Source: Psychroflexus maritimus (lineage in GTDB: Bacteria > Bacteroidota > Bacteroidia > Flavobacteriales > Flavobacteriaceae). Taken from it: 64,000 bases of DNA. Of the stretch, positions 39,635 through 47,246 are shown piece after piece (position 1 is the stretch's first letter; each line of letters starts with the position of its first letter). The translations under genes were made by a program, and so were the position numbers. The notes under the pieces are model-generated. The model had not been told where the DNA came from. It made no database searches and worked only from the letters and a program-made list of their open reading frames with translations. The stretch lies in assembly GCF_011089875.1 (NCBI RefSeq), contig NZ_JAANAS010000039.1, positions 124,001-188,000 on the forward strand, given 5' to 3'.

Positions 39635-39841
39635 TACAATCACAATTTCTACAAAGGTATTTAAAAAAGTTATCAAGTTTTGCACAAAAACTGAATATTC
39701 AAGAAGTATGTTCGAAACAATTTTTATATTGCGTTAAATTTATTAACAAAATGCTTAAGAAATTATTTCCTACTCATTGGGATATAAATAAGTATTGAAC
39801 CTATCGAACGCTAAGTGGTTCGACTTTAAAAATAAAAATAA

Positions 39842-40183
39842 ATGAAAGATTCTACTAAATTAGACCAATTTTTAATTAGCAATTCCAAATACTTTGAAGC
39901 ACGTGATTTGAATATATTGTCCCCAAGTATTGAACGTGCAATTGACACTAAGTGGCCAATTTTAAGAAGTATAACTTTTAAAGACCCAACACTGATGCTT
40001 GTTGTCTCAATATTTGCTGGTAGCTTAGGAATTGATCGTTTTTTGTTAGGGCAAACACTTAATGGTGTTTTAAAATTAATCACTCTTGGCGGATGTGGTA
40101 TTTGGACCATTGTAGATTGGTTTTTAATTATGGGCTTAACTAAAGAAAAAAACAAACAAGACTTAATAGCGGTTATCAACTAA
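39842..40183 (+). CDS. TM2-domain protein
   Basis: The 113-residue protein has an N-terminal soluble half and a TM2 domain (PTLMLVVSIFAGSLGIDRFL, then the LGQTLNGVLKLITLGGCGIW helix), with the conserved GxxGxDRF pattern between the two transmembrane helices. Function unknown. Its stop codon overlaps the next start (TAATG), so the three genes 39842-40972 are one operon. Confidence 0.85.
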   Translation: MKDSTKLDQFLISNSKYFEARDLNILSPSIERAIDTKWPILRSITFKDPTLMLVVSIFAGSLGIDRFLLGQTLNGVLKLITLGGCGIWTIVDWFLIMGLTKEKNKQDLIAVIN

Positions 40184-40623
40184 TGCAAATTGAACAACTT
40201 TCTCGGCAACTAGATGCTACTGAAAAGCAAAAAGCTAGTCTAGCTTATGTCATTTCTTTGATTATTGTTATAGCTAGTTTACCTCTACCTATTGCTGGAT
40301 TTTTAGCTACTCTAGGCTATGCTAAAGTACAGCAAAAGTATTCAAATTTTGTACGGTTTCATTGTTGGCAGGCTGTACTCTCTCAACTTATTTTGTTGGC
40401 TTTTACCAGTGTTTTCTGGGGGTGGTCTATTCAAATTTTGATGAGCAGTCAAGAAATCACGAATAAGTATTTATACTTTGCTGCTTTTTTAATCATATTT
40501 GTTATAATTGAAAGTGTTTTTGCCATTGTTTCAGCCTATCAAATAGAACAAGGCAAGCATCCCAAATGGTGGATAATAGGAAGTTACTTAGACCAAAGAA
40601 TAGGAGATGTTGAGAAATATTAA
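40183..40623 (+). CDS. DUF4870-like four-pass membrane protein
   Basis: The 146-residue protein has three to four hydrophobic segments (ASLAYVISLIIVIASLPLPI, VLSQLILLAFTSVFWGWSI, YLYFAAFLIIFVIIESVFA) and the sequence FVRFHCWQAVLSQ, which is like the VRFHAxQA motif of DUF4870/Tic20-like proteins. It is translationally coupled to the TM2 gene and overlaps the DUF2752 gene by 17 bases. Confidence 0.65.
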   Translation: MQIEQLSRQLDATEKQKASLAYVISLIIVIASLPLPIAGFLATLGYAKVQQKYSNFVRFHCWQAVLSQLILLAFTSVFWGWSIQILMSSQEITNKYLYFAAFLIIFVIIESVFAIVSAYQIEQGKHPKWWIIGSYLDQRIGDVEKY

Positions 40624-40972
40624 AAATGTACATCTCAGGGTTCTACTAATTTTTGCCGGCTTTCTCCTAGTTGGCTATTATTTTTTCTTTGGTCATTCGT
40701 CAGTTTTTTATTTGCCTTGTATATTCCACAGCTTTACCGGTTACCAATGTCCGGGCTGTGGTGGACAACGTGCCTTTCACGAATTACTACACGGAAATTT
40801 CATTCAAGCCTTTCAGCTCAATCCACTTATTTTTGTTGTTCTATTTGTGGTTTTGCTTAAAATCCTCAGCAGGAAATATCCAATTATTAAAACTTCGCTC
40901 AACAATAAATGGGTATTTGGTAGTTTGCTATTTTTAGTCCTTCTGTTCACTATTTTCAGAAATTTGAATTAA
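40607..40972 (+). CDS. DUF2752-domain membrane protein
   Basis: The 121-residue protein has the diagnostic CPGCGGQRAFHELLHG box (YLPCIFHSFTGYQCPGCGG), flanked by transmembrane segments (VLLIFAGFLLVGYYFFFG and LIFVVLFVVLLKIL). DUF2752 proteins have unknown function and carry conserved Cys that may bind metal. It is the last gene of the operon. Confidence 0.88.
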   Translation: MLRNIKNVHLRVLLIFAGFLLVGYYFFFGHSSVFYLPCIFHSFTGYQCPGCGGQRAFHELLHGNFIQAFQLNPLIFVVLFVVLLKILSRKYPIIKTSLNNKWVFGSLLFLVLLFTIFRNLN

Positions 40973-40996
40973 AACATATCAATTTGCTTATTTTTG
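40963..40996 (+). promoter_or_regulatory. Promoter of the cyclophilin-FKBP gene
   Basis: A TTTG box (40963-40966, inside the end of the DUF2752 gene) and TATTTTTG (40989-40996, then C) are 22 bases apart, at the upper end of the accepted spacing. The ATG is 16 bases downstream. Confidence 0.45.
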
Positions 40997-41012
40997 CTGA
41001 AAATTTTAAACA

Positions 41013-41945
41013 ATGCAAGACGGTTTATACGCACATTTCAAAACTTCAAAAGGAAGTATAAAAGTAGAATTAACTTATCAAAAAACTCCCGGTACAGTGG
41101 GGAATTTTGTTGGCTTAGCCGAAGGAAAAATCAAAAATTCAGCAAAGGCTGATGGTGAAGCCTACTACGATGGACTTAAGTTTCATCGAGTAATTGAGAG
41201 TTTTATGATTCAAGGTGGAGACCCCAAAGGAACTGGAACTGGAGGTCCTGGATATAAGTTTGAAGACGAATTTCACCCTGACTTAAAACACAATCGAGCA
41301 GGCGTTTTATCTATGGCCAACGCAGGCCCAGGAACCAATGGAAGTCAGTTTTTTATCACCCACAACGAAACTCCGTGGTTAGACAATAAGCACACGGTTT
41401 TTGGTTTTGTAGCCGAAGGACAAGAAGTAGTTGACAGCATTCAGCAGGGCGACAAAATTGAGGAGTTAGTCATTGAACGCATTGGTGAAAAAGCTGAAAA
41501 TTTTGATGCTGTTGAAGCTTTTGAACACTTCAAAAAAGCAAAAGAAGAAAGAGAGGCTCAAGCAAAAGCTGAAGCTGAAAAGAAATTGGAAGAGGTTAGC
41601 CAAGGTTTTCAGAAAACAGATGAAGGTTTGCGTTACCAAATCATACAAGAAGGTACAGGAAAACAAGCTGAGAAAGGAAAGATTGTTAGCGTTCATTACA
41701 AAGGAAGTTTGCTTAACGGACAAGAGTTTGACAACTCCTACAAACGTGGAAAACCCATTGATTTTCCTCTAGGTGTTGGTCAAGTAATTGAAGGATGGGA
41801 CAAAGGAATTGCTTTGTTGAAAGAAGGTAGCAAAGCTAGATTTGTTATTCCTCCTCACATGGCCTACGGCGATCGAGCTGTTGGTGGCGTCATTCCTGCT
41901 AACTCTCCACTACTTTTTGATGTGGAGTTGATCGAAGTGAAGTAA
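41013..41945 (+). CDS. Peptidyl-prolyl isomerase: cyclophilin-FKBP fusion
   Basis: Two unrelated prolyl isomerase folds are joined in 310 residues. Residues of about 1-155 form a cyclophilin ([49 protein letters not shown]). A charged linker rich in Lys, Glu and Ala follows. Residues of about 205-310 form an FKBP domain ([48 protein letters not shown]). There is no signal peptide, so the protein is probably cytoplasmic. Dual-family immunophilins are known in Bacteroidota but uncommon. Confidence 0.93.
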   Translation: MQDGLYAHFKTSKGSIKVELTYQKTPGTVGNFVGLAEGKIKNSAKADGEAYYDGLKFHRVIESFMIQGGDPKGTGTGGPGYKFEDEFHPDLKHNRAGVLSMANAGPGTNGSQFFITHNETPWLDNKHTVFGFVAEGQEVVDSIQQGDKIEELVIERIGEKAENFDAVEAFEHFKKAKEEREAQAKAEAEKKLEEVSQGFQKTDEGLRYQIIQEGTGKQAEKGKIVSVHYKGSLLNGQEFDNSYKRGKPIDFPLGVGQVIEGWDKGIALLKEGSKARFVIPPHMAYGDRAVGGVIPANSPLLFDVELIEVK

Positions 41946-41967
41946 TTAGGTAATTGTTATACTATTG

Positions 41968-42000
41968 AGTGAGCTTCATTTATTGAAGCTCACTTTTATT
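41968..42000 (+). terminator. Terminator of the cyclophilin-FKBP gene
   Basis: A perfect 11-bp stem AGTGAGCTTCA/TGAAGCTCACT (41968-41978, 41984-41994) with a 5-nt loop is followed by TTTATTTT. It lies 22 bases after the stop. Confidence 0.88.
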
Positions 42001-42093
42001 TTATATCAATTGAATTTTAAAATGAGATTAAATTGAAGCACAACTTGTAATAGGATTTAATAACTTTTATTATCCAAAGCATTGTTTAAAACC

Positions 42094-43044
42094 CTACTCT
42101 TTAATCAATTTCTTCCGCCAAATCTCTCCTTCTCTACTAGTGAGTTCTACAAAATAGACTCCCGATGAAAAATTAGTGACATCAAGACTTTCTTGTTGAT
42201 AGCTTGGCTTTTGAAGGATTAATTTTCCTTGTAAATTAAAAATTTTTAACTCACTTGTTCCAATTTCTGAAGGGTAATTAACTTGAAAATAAGTAATTGC
42301 GGGATTGGGATACAAACTTGTGTTGGTAAATTCTTCGTTAGGTGATGAAAAAGTATCGGTTTCACATAAATCGGCTAAAGGTTGATAAATACTCTCGTGA
42401 ATTAGATCATCTTTTTCTATACAAGTCAACAGTGCATATTGATATAGATGAAAATAACCATAAGTAGAGCCTAAACCCTCAACAAACATCAAGCTTTGTG
42501 TTTCCCAGCCTTCTAAGCCTTGACCAAAACTTGGGTCAAATTCTCTGTCAAATACAATATGTTTTTTATCATTTTCAGAATACACATCTACTACAGTTAT
42601 TGTTTCTGTGAGACTTTGATCTTCCACAGGGTCGCGAAAGTAAGTAAATTCATCACCAATTTCTAAACTCATGTCAACCACTAATACTTCATCCTCTTTT
42701 GATGTGGGTGGTGTGTTTAATGATGCTGGTGGTAATAACCAAACTTTTCCGTTCTCCAAATCTTCTCTCAAGTAATAAACCAAAGCCATCTCAGTCCATT
42801 CATCATTATTGATTTTTGTAAACCATACAAATTCATGATAGATTGTATCTTCAACCATGATAGTATTATTAGAATAAAAACCATCAAAACTCGTGGTAAA
42901 TTCTACTGGCATATTATCTATAATCAACAATTGCATTCTTGTTGATTCTTCCCCAAAAATAGATTCATATTGGGCGTTAGTATGATTAGATAAAATAAGA
43001 TTAATTAATAGAAATAGTGTTATTATATTGAATTGATTTTTCAT
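42094..43044 (-). CDS. Secreted protein with T9SS type A sorting domain
   Basis: The 316-residue protein has a signal peptide (about residues 1-24, ending in HTNAQ), a beta-rich body of unknown family, and a C-terminal type A sorting domain (LYPNPAITYFQVNYP, LKIFNLQGKLI, FSSGVYFVEL). It is exported by the type IX machinery. A short ORF broken at a G10 tract ends 5 bases before its start codon and resembles the end of another sorting domain. I do not recognise the body. Confidence 0.82.
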   Translation of the reverse strand: MKNQFNIITLFLLINLILSNHTNAQYESIFGEESTRMQLLIIDNMPVEFTTSFDGFYSNNTIMVEDTIYHEFVWFTKINNDEWTEMALVYYLREDLENGKVWLLPPASLNTPPTSKEDEVLVVDMSLEIGDEFTYFRDPVEDQSLTETITVVDVYSENDKKHIVFDREFDPSFGQGLEGWETQSLMFVEGLGSTYGYFHLYQYALLTCIEKDDLIHESIYQPLADLCETDTFSSPNEEFTNTSLYPNPAITYFQVNYPSEIGTSELKIFNLQGKLILQKPSYQQESLDVTNFSSGVYFVELTSREGEIWRKKLIKE

Positions 43045-43048
43045 GACT

Positions 43049-43244
43049 TTATAATTTTTGTATGATTTTATTATCTACTTGCTCTCCATCACAAACTAAA
43101 ACTATTACGTAGTAGCCAACAGGAAAATTAGATATATTAATTGATGTTGTATCTTGGCTTGGATCAATTTGGAAGTTAGTATCACAATTTAAAAAGTTTG
43201 AGGATTCATCAAAAATTAATGGGGGGGGGGTAAATATTTTTCAT
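43049..43244 (-). pseudogene. Short ORF interrupted at a homopolymeric G10 tract
   Basis: From the ATG at 43244, the frame (MKNIYPPP...) is interrupted after ten codons because the tract 43221-43230 holds ten C on this strand. With nine (or twelve) C the frame would be open to the TAA at 43049-43051. Downstream of the tract that frame encodes a stretch ending SINISNFPVGYYVIV and a Lys-rich tail, which is like the end of a T9SS sorting domain. It could be phase-variable, a decayed gene, or a base-calling error at the homopolymer. Confidence 0.6.
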
Positions 43245-43354
43245 GATTTGTAAATTTTCGTTAAATATAACAGAAAAAAAAATAAAAAGTAATCTTTCTG
43301 TCAAAAAACTTCTTGCTAAGCAGTAAGTAAAGAATGCTGAAAAATAAACCTAAA

Positions 43355-43619
43355 AACCTGAGTTCGATTATTCTCACTTTGTCAAAACTGTTTTAAATAG
43401 TAAGTTACGAACTTTTTTAAGACGTAATATCTGGATATTGGGGAGTAAAAAAGTAAAGTAGATTGCTGTTTAAAACTGAATCATCTATTTCGTTCAATAA
43501 GAACATCCATTTACTGCGTTAATTTTTATCACGATAGCTAATGCTATCCTTCAAAAAATTGCCTTGTAACTGAATATCCTTATTGATTTTGACTTTGTGA
43601 TTATAATCGAACTCAGGTT
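43355..43619. mobile_element. MITE-like element with 33-bp imperfect terminal inverted repeats
   Basis: The left end (43355-43387, starts AACCTGAGTTCGATTAT) and right end (43587-43619, its inverse) match at 28 of 33 positions. The 199 bases between them hold no ORF that I recognise. No clear target-site duplication can be delimited. Related single ends are at 22986 and 55003. It may be a MITE or a deletion remnant of an insertion sequence. The rest of the 426-base gap (43245-43670) holds nothing else that I can see. Confidence 0.55.
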
Positions 43620-43670
43620 AAAAAACGTGCACCTTGTATAATAAACAAATTAAAATTTGGAATAAATAAC

Positions 43671-44426
43671 TTATTCCTCTAGCCAAACTTTAAATTCTTT
43701 GGTTCGTTCTCTACTTACAATCATGTTTTGAAAATCAGATTTTTGCATCTTTACTTTACACCTAGAATTTGTATGCGCATAAATCTCCTGAATATGATTT
43801 TTATGGATGATGTATTTTCTTGAAATTCTAAAAAAAACAATCGGATTAAGTTTGTTTTCTAATTGATCTAACGAAGAATCAAGATCGTATGTCCTTCCAG
43901 AACTTGTTAACAAAAAAGTGGACTTATTTTCGCTATAAAACACAATTATGTCTTTTGCTTCAACAACAATAATCTTATGTCCTACTTGTACAGTAAACCG
44001 ATTTTTATAAGAAGATTTCTTAATCTGAAAACCCAAAAAATTTCGTAACTCATCTACATTGAAAGCATCTTGCTTTATTCTTTCCCACTTATATAAAGCT
44101 TGCATTAATTTATCCTCTTCCACTGGTTTTAAGAGATAGTCAATGCTATTGAGCTGAAAAGCTTGAATAGCAAACTCATCATAAGCTGTGGTAAAGATGA
44201 TTGGACAATTCACCTCAACATCTGTAAAAATTTCAAACGAAAGCCCGTCACTCAACTGCACATCCAAAAAAATTAAATCGGGAGTATTTTTATTTAAATA
44301 TTCTATAGAAGATTGAATATCATGCAATAGAAAAGCTTCGGGATAATTATTTTTCTGAAGCATTCTGTTCAATCTTCGCGCAGCTGGTTTTTCATCTTCA
44401 ATAATGACTAAATTTAACTTATTCAT
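43671..44426 (-). CDS. LytTR-family response regulator
   Basis: The 251-residue protein has a receiver domain (IIEDEKPAARR, phospho-acceptor D55 in DLIFLDVQL, KPVEEDKL) and a C-terminal LytTR DNA-binding domain (about residues 145-250, with IIVFYSENKST, FRISRKYIIHKNHI). It overlaps the histidine kinase gene by 8 bases and is its partner. Confidence 0.92.
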   Translation of the reverse strand: MNKLNLVIIEDEKPAARRLNRMLQKNNYPEAFLLHDIQSSIEYLNKNTPDLIFLDVQLSDGLSFEIFTDVEVNCPIIFTTAYDEFAIQAFQLNSIDYLLKPVEEDKLMQALYKWERIKQDAFNVDELRNFLGFQIKKSSYKNRFTVQVGHKIIVVEAKDIIVFYSENKSTFLLTSSGRTYDLDSSLDQLENKLNPIVFFRISRKYIIHKNHIQEIYAHTNSRCKVKMQKSDFQNMIVSRERTKEFKVWLEE

Positions 44427-45447
44427 TTTTAGTAGGTATTAGCGGTAAAGATACTTGAAAGTAATTATTATCATTAAAGATTTGAATAGCTGAGGTAGTA
44501 AAGTTAGCATATCTACTTTTGATATTGGCCAGTCCAATACCTGTATTTTCAGAAGAAAAATGCGATTTCAACTGAAGCGTATTTTTTATTATCAAATAAT
44601 CACTTTCTTGTTCTATACTTACTTTTAGTGGTTGTTTTACACTTATTTTATTATGTTTTGTTGCATTTTCAACCAGCAATTGTAGGGCTAAAGGAGGCAT
44701 TAATAATTCTTGATTAATAGAGTCTGATAGCTGCAACTCAAAGGCATCCTCAAATCGCATAGAAATTAATTTTGCATAAATTTTTATAAAATCAATTTCT
44801 TCTTTTACTTTCACTAAATCTTTATTTCGCTGTTCTAAAACATAACGATATACGTGTGATAGTGAAGTAGTAAACTGAGAGGCTTTTTCTTGATCTTCTT
44901 CAATTAAAGAGGTCAATACATTTAAGCTATTAAATAAAAAATGAGGATCTAATTGAGATTTTAATGCTTCAAATTTAGCTGTATTTTGTTCTGCTATTAT
45001 TTGTTGATTTTTAAGCTTGGCTTCTTGAAGTGCTTTCCCAAAATAAAATAAATGAAAACACAAGGTAACCACAAAAGCAATGAGCATAGCAAAAAGATAA
45101 TTACCATAAGTTTCGATTTCTAAAAATTGAGAAAAAGTATAATTTTCTATAGCCACAAAGTGAGTCATACGAGCTACAAAAAAAGCTAATGTGGATAGAA
45201 ATACAGAACCAAAAACACCTATAAAAAGCATTTTTTTAGGTGATTTCTCCCAAGAAAAAAGTCTGTTTAAGTAGCTAAAAAATAAAATATTGGTTAAACC
45301 AATACAGGCGGCATAAACAAAGTTTATCAAGGGGGTTTTCCAATTCCATAGAAAGTCTTGATCAAAGCCTAAGGCAGCATAATTGATAAAGTGAATTAAG
45401 AAAGAGATAAATACAGACAGCAGTAAAATTGTTTTTAAAGTTTTCAT
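44419..45447 (-). CDS. LytS-like sensor histidine kinase
   Basis: The ATG at 45447 (MKTLKTILLL) is preferred over an upstream TTG at 45477; the protein then has about 342 residues. Four transmembrane segments occupy residues of about 5-155. A His_kinase (PF06580-type) domain follows with the phosphorylated His in LDPHFLFNSLNVL, and an HATPase with VENATKHNK and NTGIGLANIKSRY. The external signal is unknown. Confidence 0.88.
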   Translation of the reverse strand: MKTLKTILLLSVFISFLIHFINYAALGFDQDFLWNWKTPLINFVYAACIGLTNILFFSYLNRLFSWEKSPKKMLFIGVFGSVFLSTLAFFVARMTHFVAIENYTFSQFLEIETYGNYLFAMLIAFVVTLCFHLFYFGKALQEAKLKNQQIIAEQNTAKFEALKSQLDPHFLFNSLNVLTSLIEEDQEKASQFTTSLSHVYRYVLEQRNKDLVKVKEEIDFIKIYAKLISMRFEDAFELQLSDSINQELLMPPLALQLLVENATKHNKISVKQPLKVSIEQESDYLIIKNTLQLKSHFSSENTGIGLANIKSRYANFTTSAIQIFNDNNYFQVSLPLIPTKNE

Positions 45448-45542
45448 TTTTTTAATTTTCAACAAAAATGCAAGCAAAGTTAAGCTTAAAAAACTATTTA
45501 ATGATGAACTGTAGAAAGCAAAGAGTGAATTGTATAAGCCAT

Positions 45543-45577
45543 AAAAAAACCACTTCTATACAGCTTAGAAGTGGTTT
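45543..45577 (-). terminator. Terminator of the second OmpA-family gene
   Basis: A perfect 12-bp stem AAACCACTTCTA/TAGAAGTGGTTT (45547-45558, 45566-45577) with a 7-nt loop is followed by T residues on the minus strand. It lies 23 bases after the stop codon. Confidence 0.85.
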
Positions 45578-45600
45578 GTGTTTTTACTATTTAAATGCTT

Positions 45601-46470
45601 TTACTTCATCATTTCCATAAACTTCTCCATATTAGGCATTAGGGTTATGGTTGTTCTTCTATTTTTTGCTCTTCCTTCTGAAGTCTCGTTTTCTGCAACG
45701 GGTTTGTGTTCTCCTCTAGAAGAAGCGGCTAGTTGTTCACCTAATACATCAAACTTACCTTCTAGCAAACGAACTACAGCTATAGCTCGTTTAGAAGCCA
45801 TCATCCAATTATCTCCTAAATAAGAACCTTCAACAACAGGTGTAGCATCTGCGTGACCTTCTACTAAAACCTCCATATTAGGCTCTGATTTAATCAAATT
45901 AGCTAATTTTTCAATGAGTGGGTGAGAGTTTTTATTAACCCATGCACTTCCACTTTTAAATAATATACTATTATTGATTGTAATTTTTACCACAGGTTGA
46001 GCTACGCTTACTTCTAAGCCTTCTTTTTTTATAGGATTTCCGTTGGCATCAAGTTCAAGTCCGTCAGCTCCAAATGAATCATTTAAACTTTGTTGTATAT
46101 TGTAGGCAACAGCTAAGTTTATGGAGTCATTTAATGTTTTTGCTCCAGCCACTTTATCAGGGTTCATTTTTTGGAGGACTCTACGCATATTTTGCTTTGA
46201 AGTTTCAGACATCACACTTCCGTCTTTCCCAATTTCAACTCGGTTTTGGTTGTCCTTTTGTAAGGCGTAAATCTTTTGATTGTAATTCTCTACCGTAGCT
46301 TCAAGGGCTTCTTTTTCTTCTTTATGTGTTCTTTTCTCAGCTGTTTCTTTGCTTAGTCTAGACTCTACTTGCATCAACTTGTTTTCTGCTTGTGTAAGTT
46401 TCTTTTTCGAAACACATGAGCCAAAGCTCAAGGCGATACAAAGTCCTACTAATCCAATTTTTTTCTTCAT
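45601..46470 (-). CDS. OmpA-family peptidoglycan-associated lipoprotein (second copy)
   Basis: The 289-residue paralogue of the gene at 29508 has the lipobox FGSC-Val (about residue 19), a coiled-coil region (residues about 25-90) and a C-terminal OmpA domain (EVLVEGHADATPVVEG, NWMMASKRAIAVVRLL, KNRRTTITLMPNM). It contains an extra insertion with SFGADGLELDANGNPIKKEG that the other copy lacks. It lies 24 bases downstream of upp on the same strand. Confidence 0.9.
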   Translation of the reverse strand: MKKKIGLVGLCIALSFGSCVSKKKLTQAENKLMQVESRLSKETAEKRTHKEEKEALEATVENYNQKIYALQKDNQNRVEIGKDGSVMSETSKQNMRRVLQKMNPDKVAGAKTLNDSINLAVAYNIQQSLNDSFGADGLELDANGNPIKKEGLEVSVAQPVVKITINNSILFKSGSAWVNKNSHPLIEKLANLIKSEPNMEVLVEGHADATPVVEGSYLGDNWMMASKRAIAVVRLLEGKFDVLGEQLAASSRGEHKPVAENETSEGRAKNRRTTITLMPNMEKFMEMMK

Positions 46471-46493
46471 TACTTAAATTATATTTCTTCTTG

Positions 46494-47144
46494 TTATACT
46501 TTTTCTCCGTAGGCTAAATCGCCTGCATCACCTAAACCGGGAATGATATAGGAATGCTTATTTAATTTTTCATCAATTACTCCTACCCACAATTCAACTT
46601 CTTCGTTAATGTGCTCTTTCAAATAGGCAATTCCCTCAGGAGCAGCAAAAATGCAAATTAGATGTATTTTTTTTGTTTTTGCTTTTGCAGTTAAGCTCTT
46701 ATATGCGTTATACATAGATTTTCCAGAAGCTAACATGGGATCAGCTAAAATAAGCGTTTTACCAGTTAAATCTGGACTTGCCGCATATTCAATAGCTATT
46801 TTAAACTTGGTTTCACTTTCGTATTTTCGATAGGCAGAAATAAATGCACTTTCTGCTTGATCTAAGTAGTTTAAAAGACCTTGATGCAAGGGAATTCCTG
46901 CCCTCAAAATGGAAGCAATAACCAATTGATAATTGGGTAATTTAATCAGCGTTTCAGCAAGTGGGGTTTGAATATTTTCAGCTGAATAATCAAAGCGACT
47001 ACTAATTTCATAGGCAAATATTTCACCAATTCGCTCAATATTTCGCCTGAAGCGCATACTATCTTTTTGTATAGTCTTGTCTCTTAATTCAGCTATAAAC
47101 TGATTTAAAATAGTATTATTCTTGCTTAAGTTGTGAACTAACAT
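46494..47144 (-). CDS. upp: Uracil phosphoribosyltransferase
   Basis: Upp makes UMP from uracil and PRPP. The ATG at 47144 (MLVHNLSKNN) gives 216 residues; an upstream TTG at 47168 would add 8 residues. It has ILRAGIPLHQGLLNYL, the PRPP-binding box LADPMLASGKSMYNAY and the C-terminal uracil-binding GLGDAGDLAYG. It belongs to the same salvage route as udk at 37756. Confidence 0.92.
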   Translation of the reverse strand: MLVHNLSKNNTILNQFIAELRDKTIQKDSMRFRRNIERIGEIFAYEISSRFDYSAENIQTPLAETLIKLPNYQLVIASILRAGIPLHQGLLNYLDQAESAFISAYRKYESETKFKIAIEYAASPDLTGKTLILADPMLASGKSMYNAYKSLTAKAKTKKIHLICIFAAPEGIAYLKEHINEEVELWVGVIDEKLNKHSYIIPGLGDAGDLAYGEKV

Positions 47145-47246
47145 TGAGTTTGCATTTCCTGTAAACAAAGCTATAAAAATTTATTCATTGAGCAAGAGAT
47201 TATTTTTTGTAAACAAGGTTCTTTTTATAAATACGATGACCTCTGG

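Noticed and set aside
39826-40179. A 117-codon frame on the minus strand over the TM2 gene
   Set aside because: It is the shadow of the TM2 gene, whose hydrophobic segments and GxxGxDRF motif are clear on the other strand.
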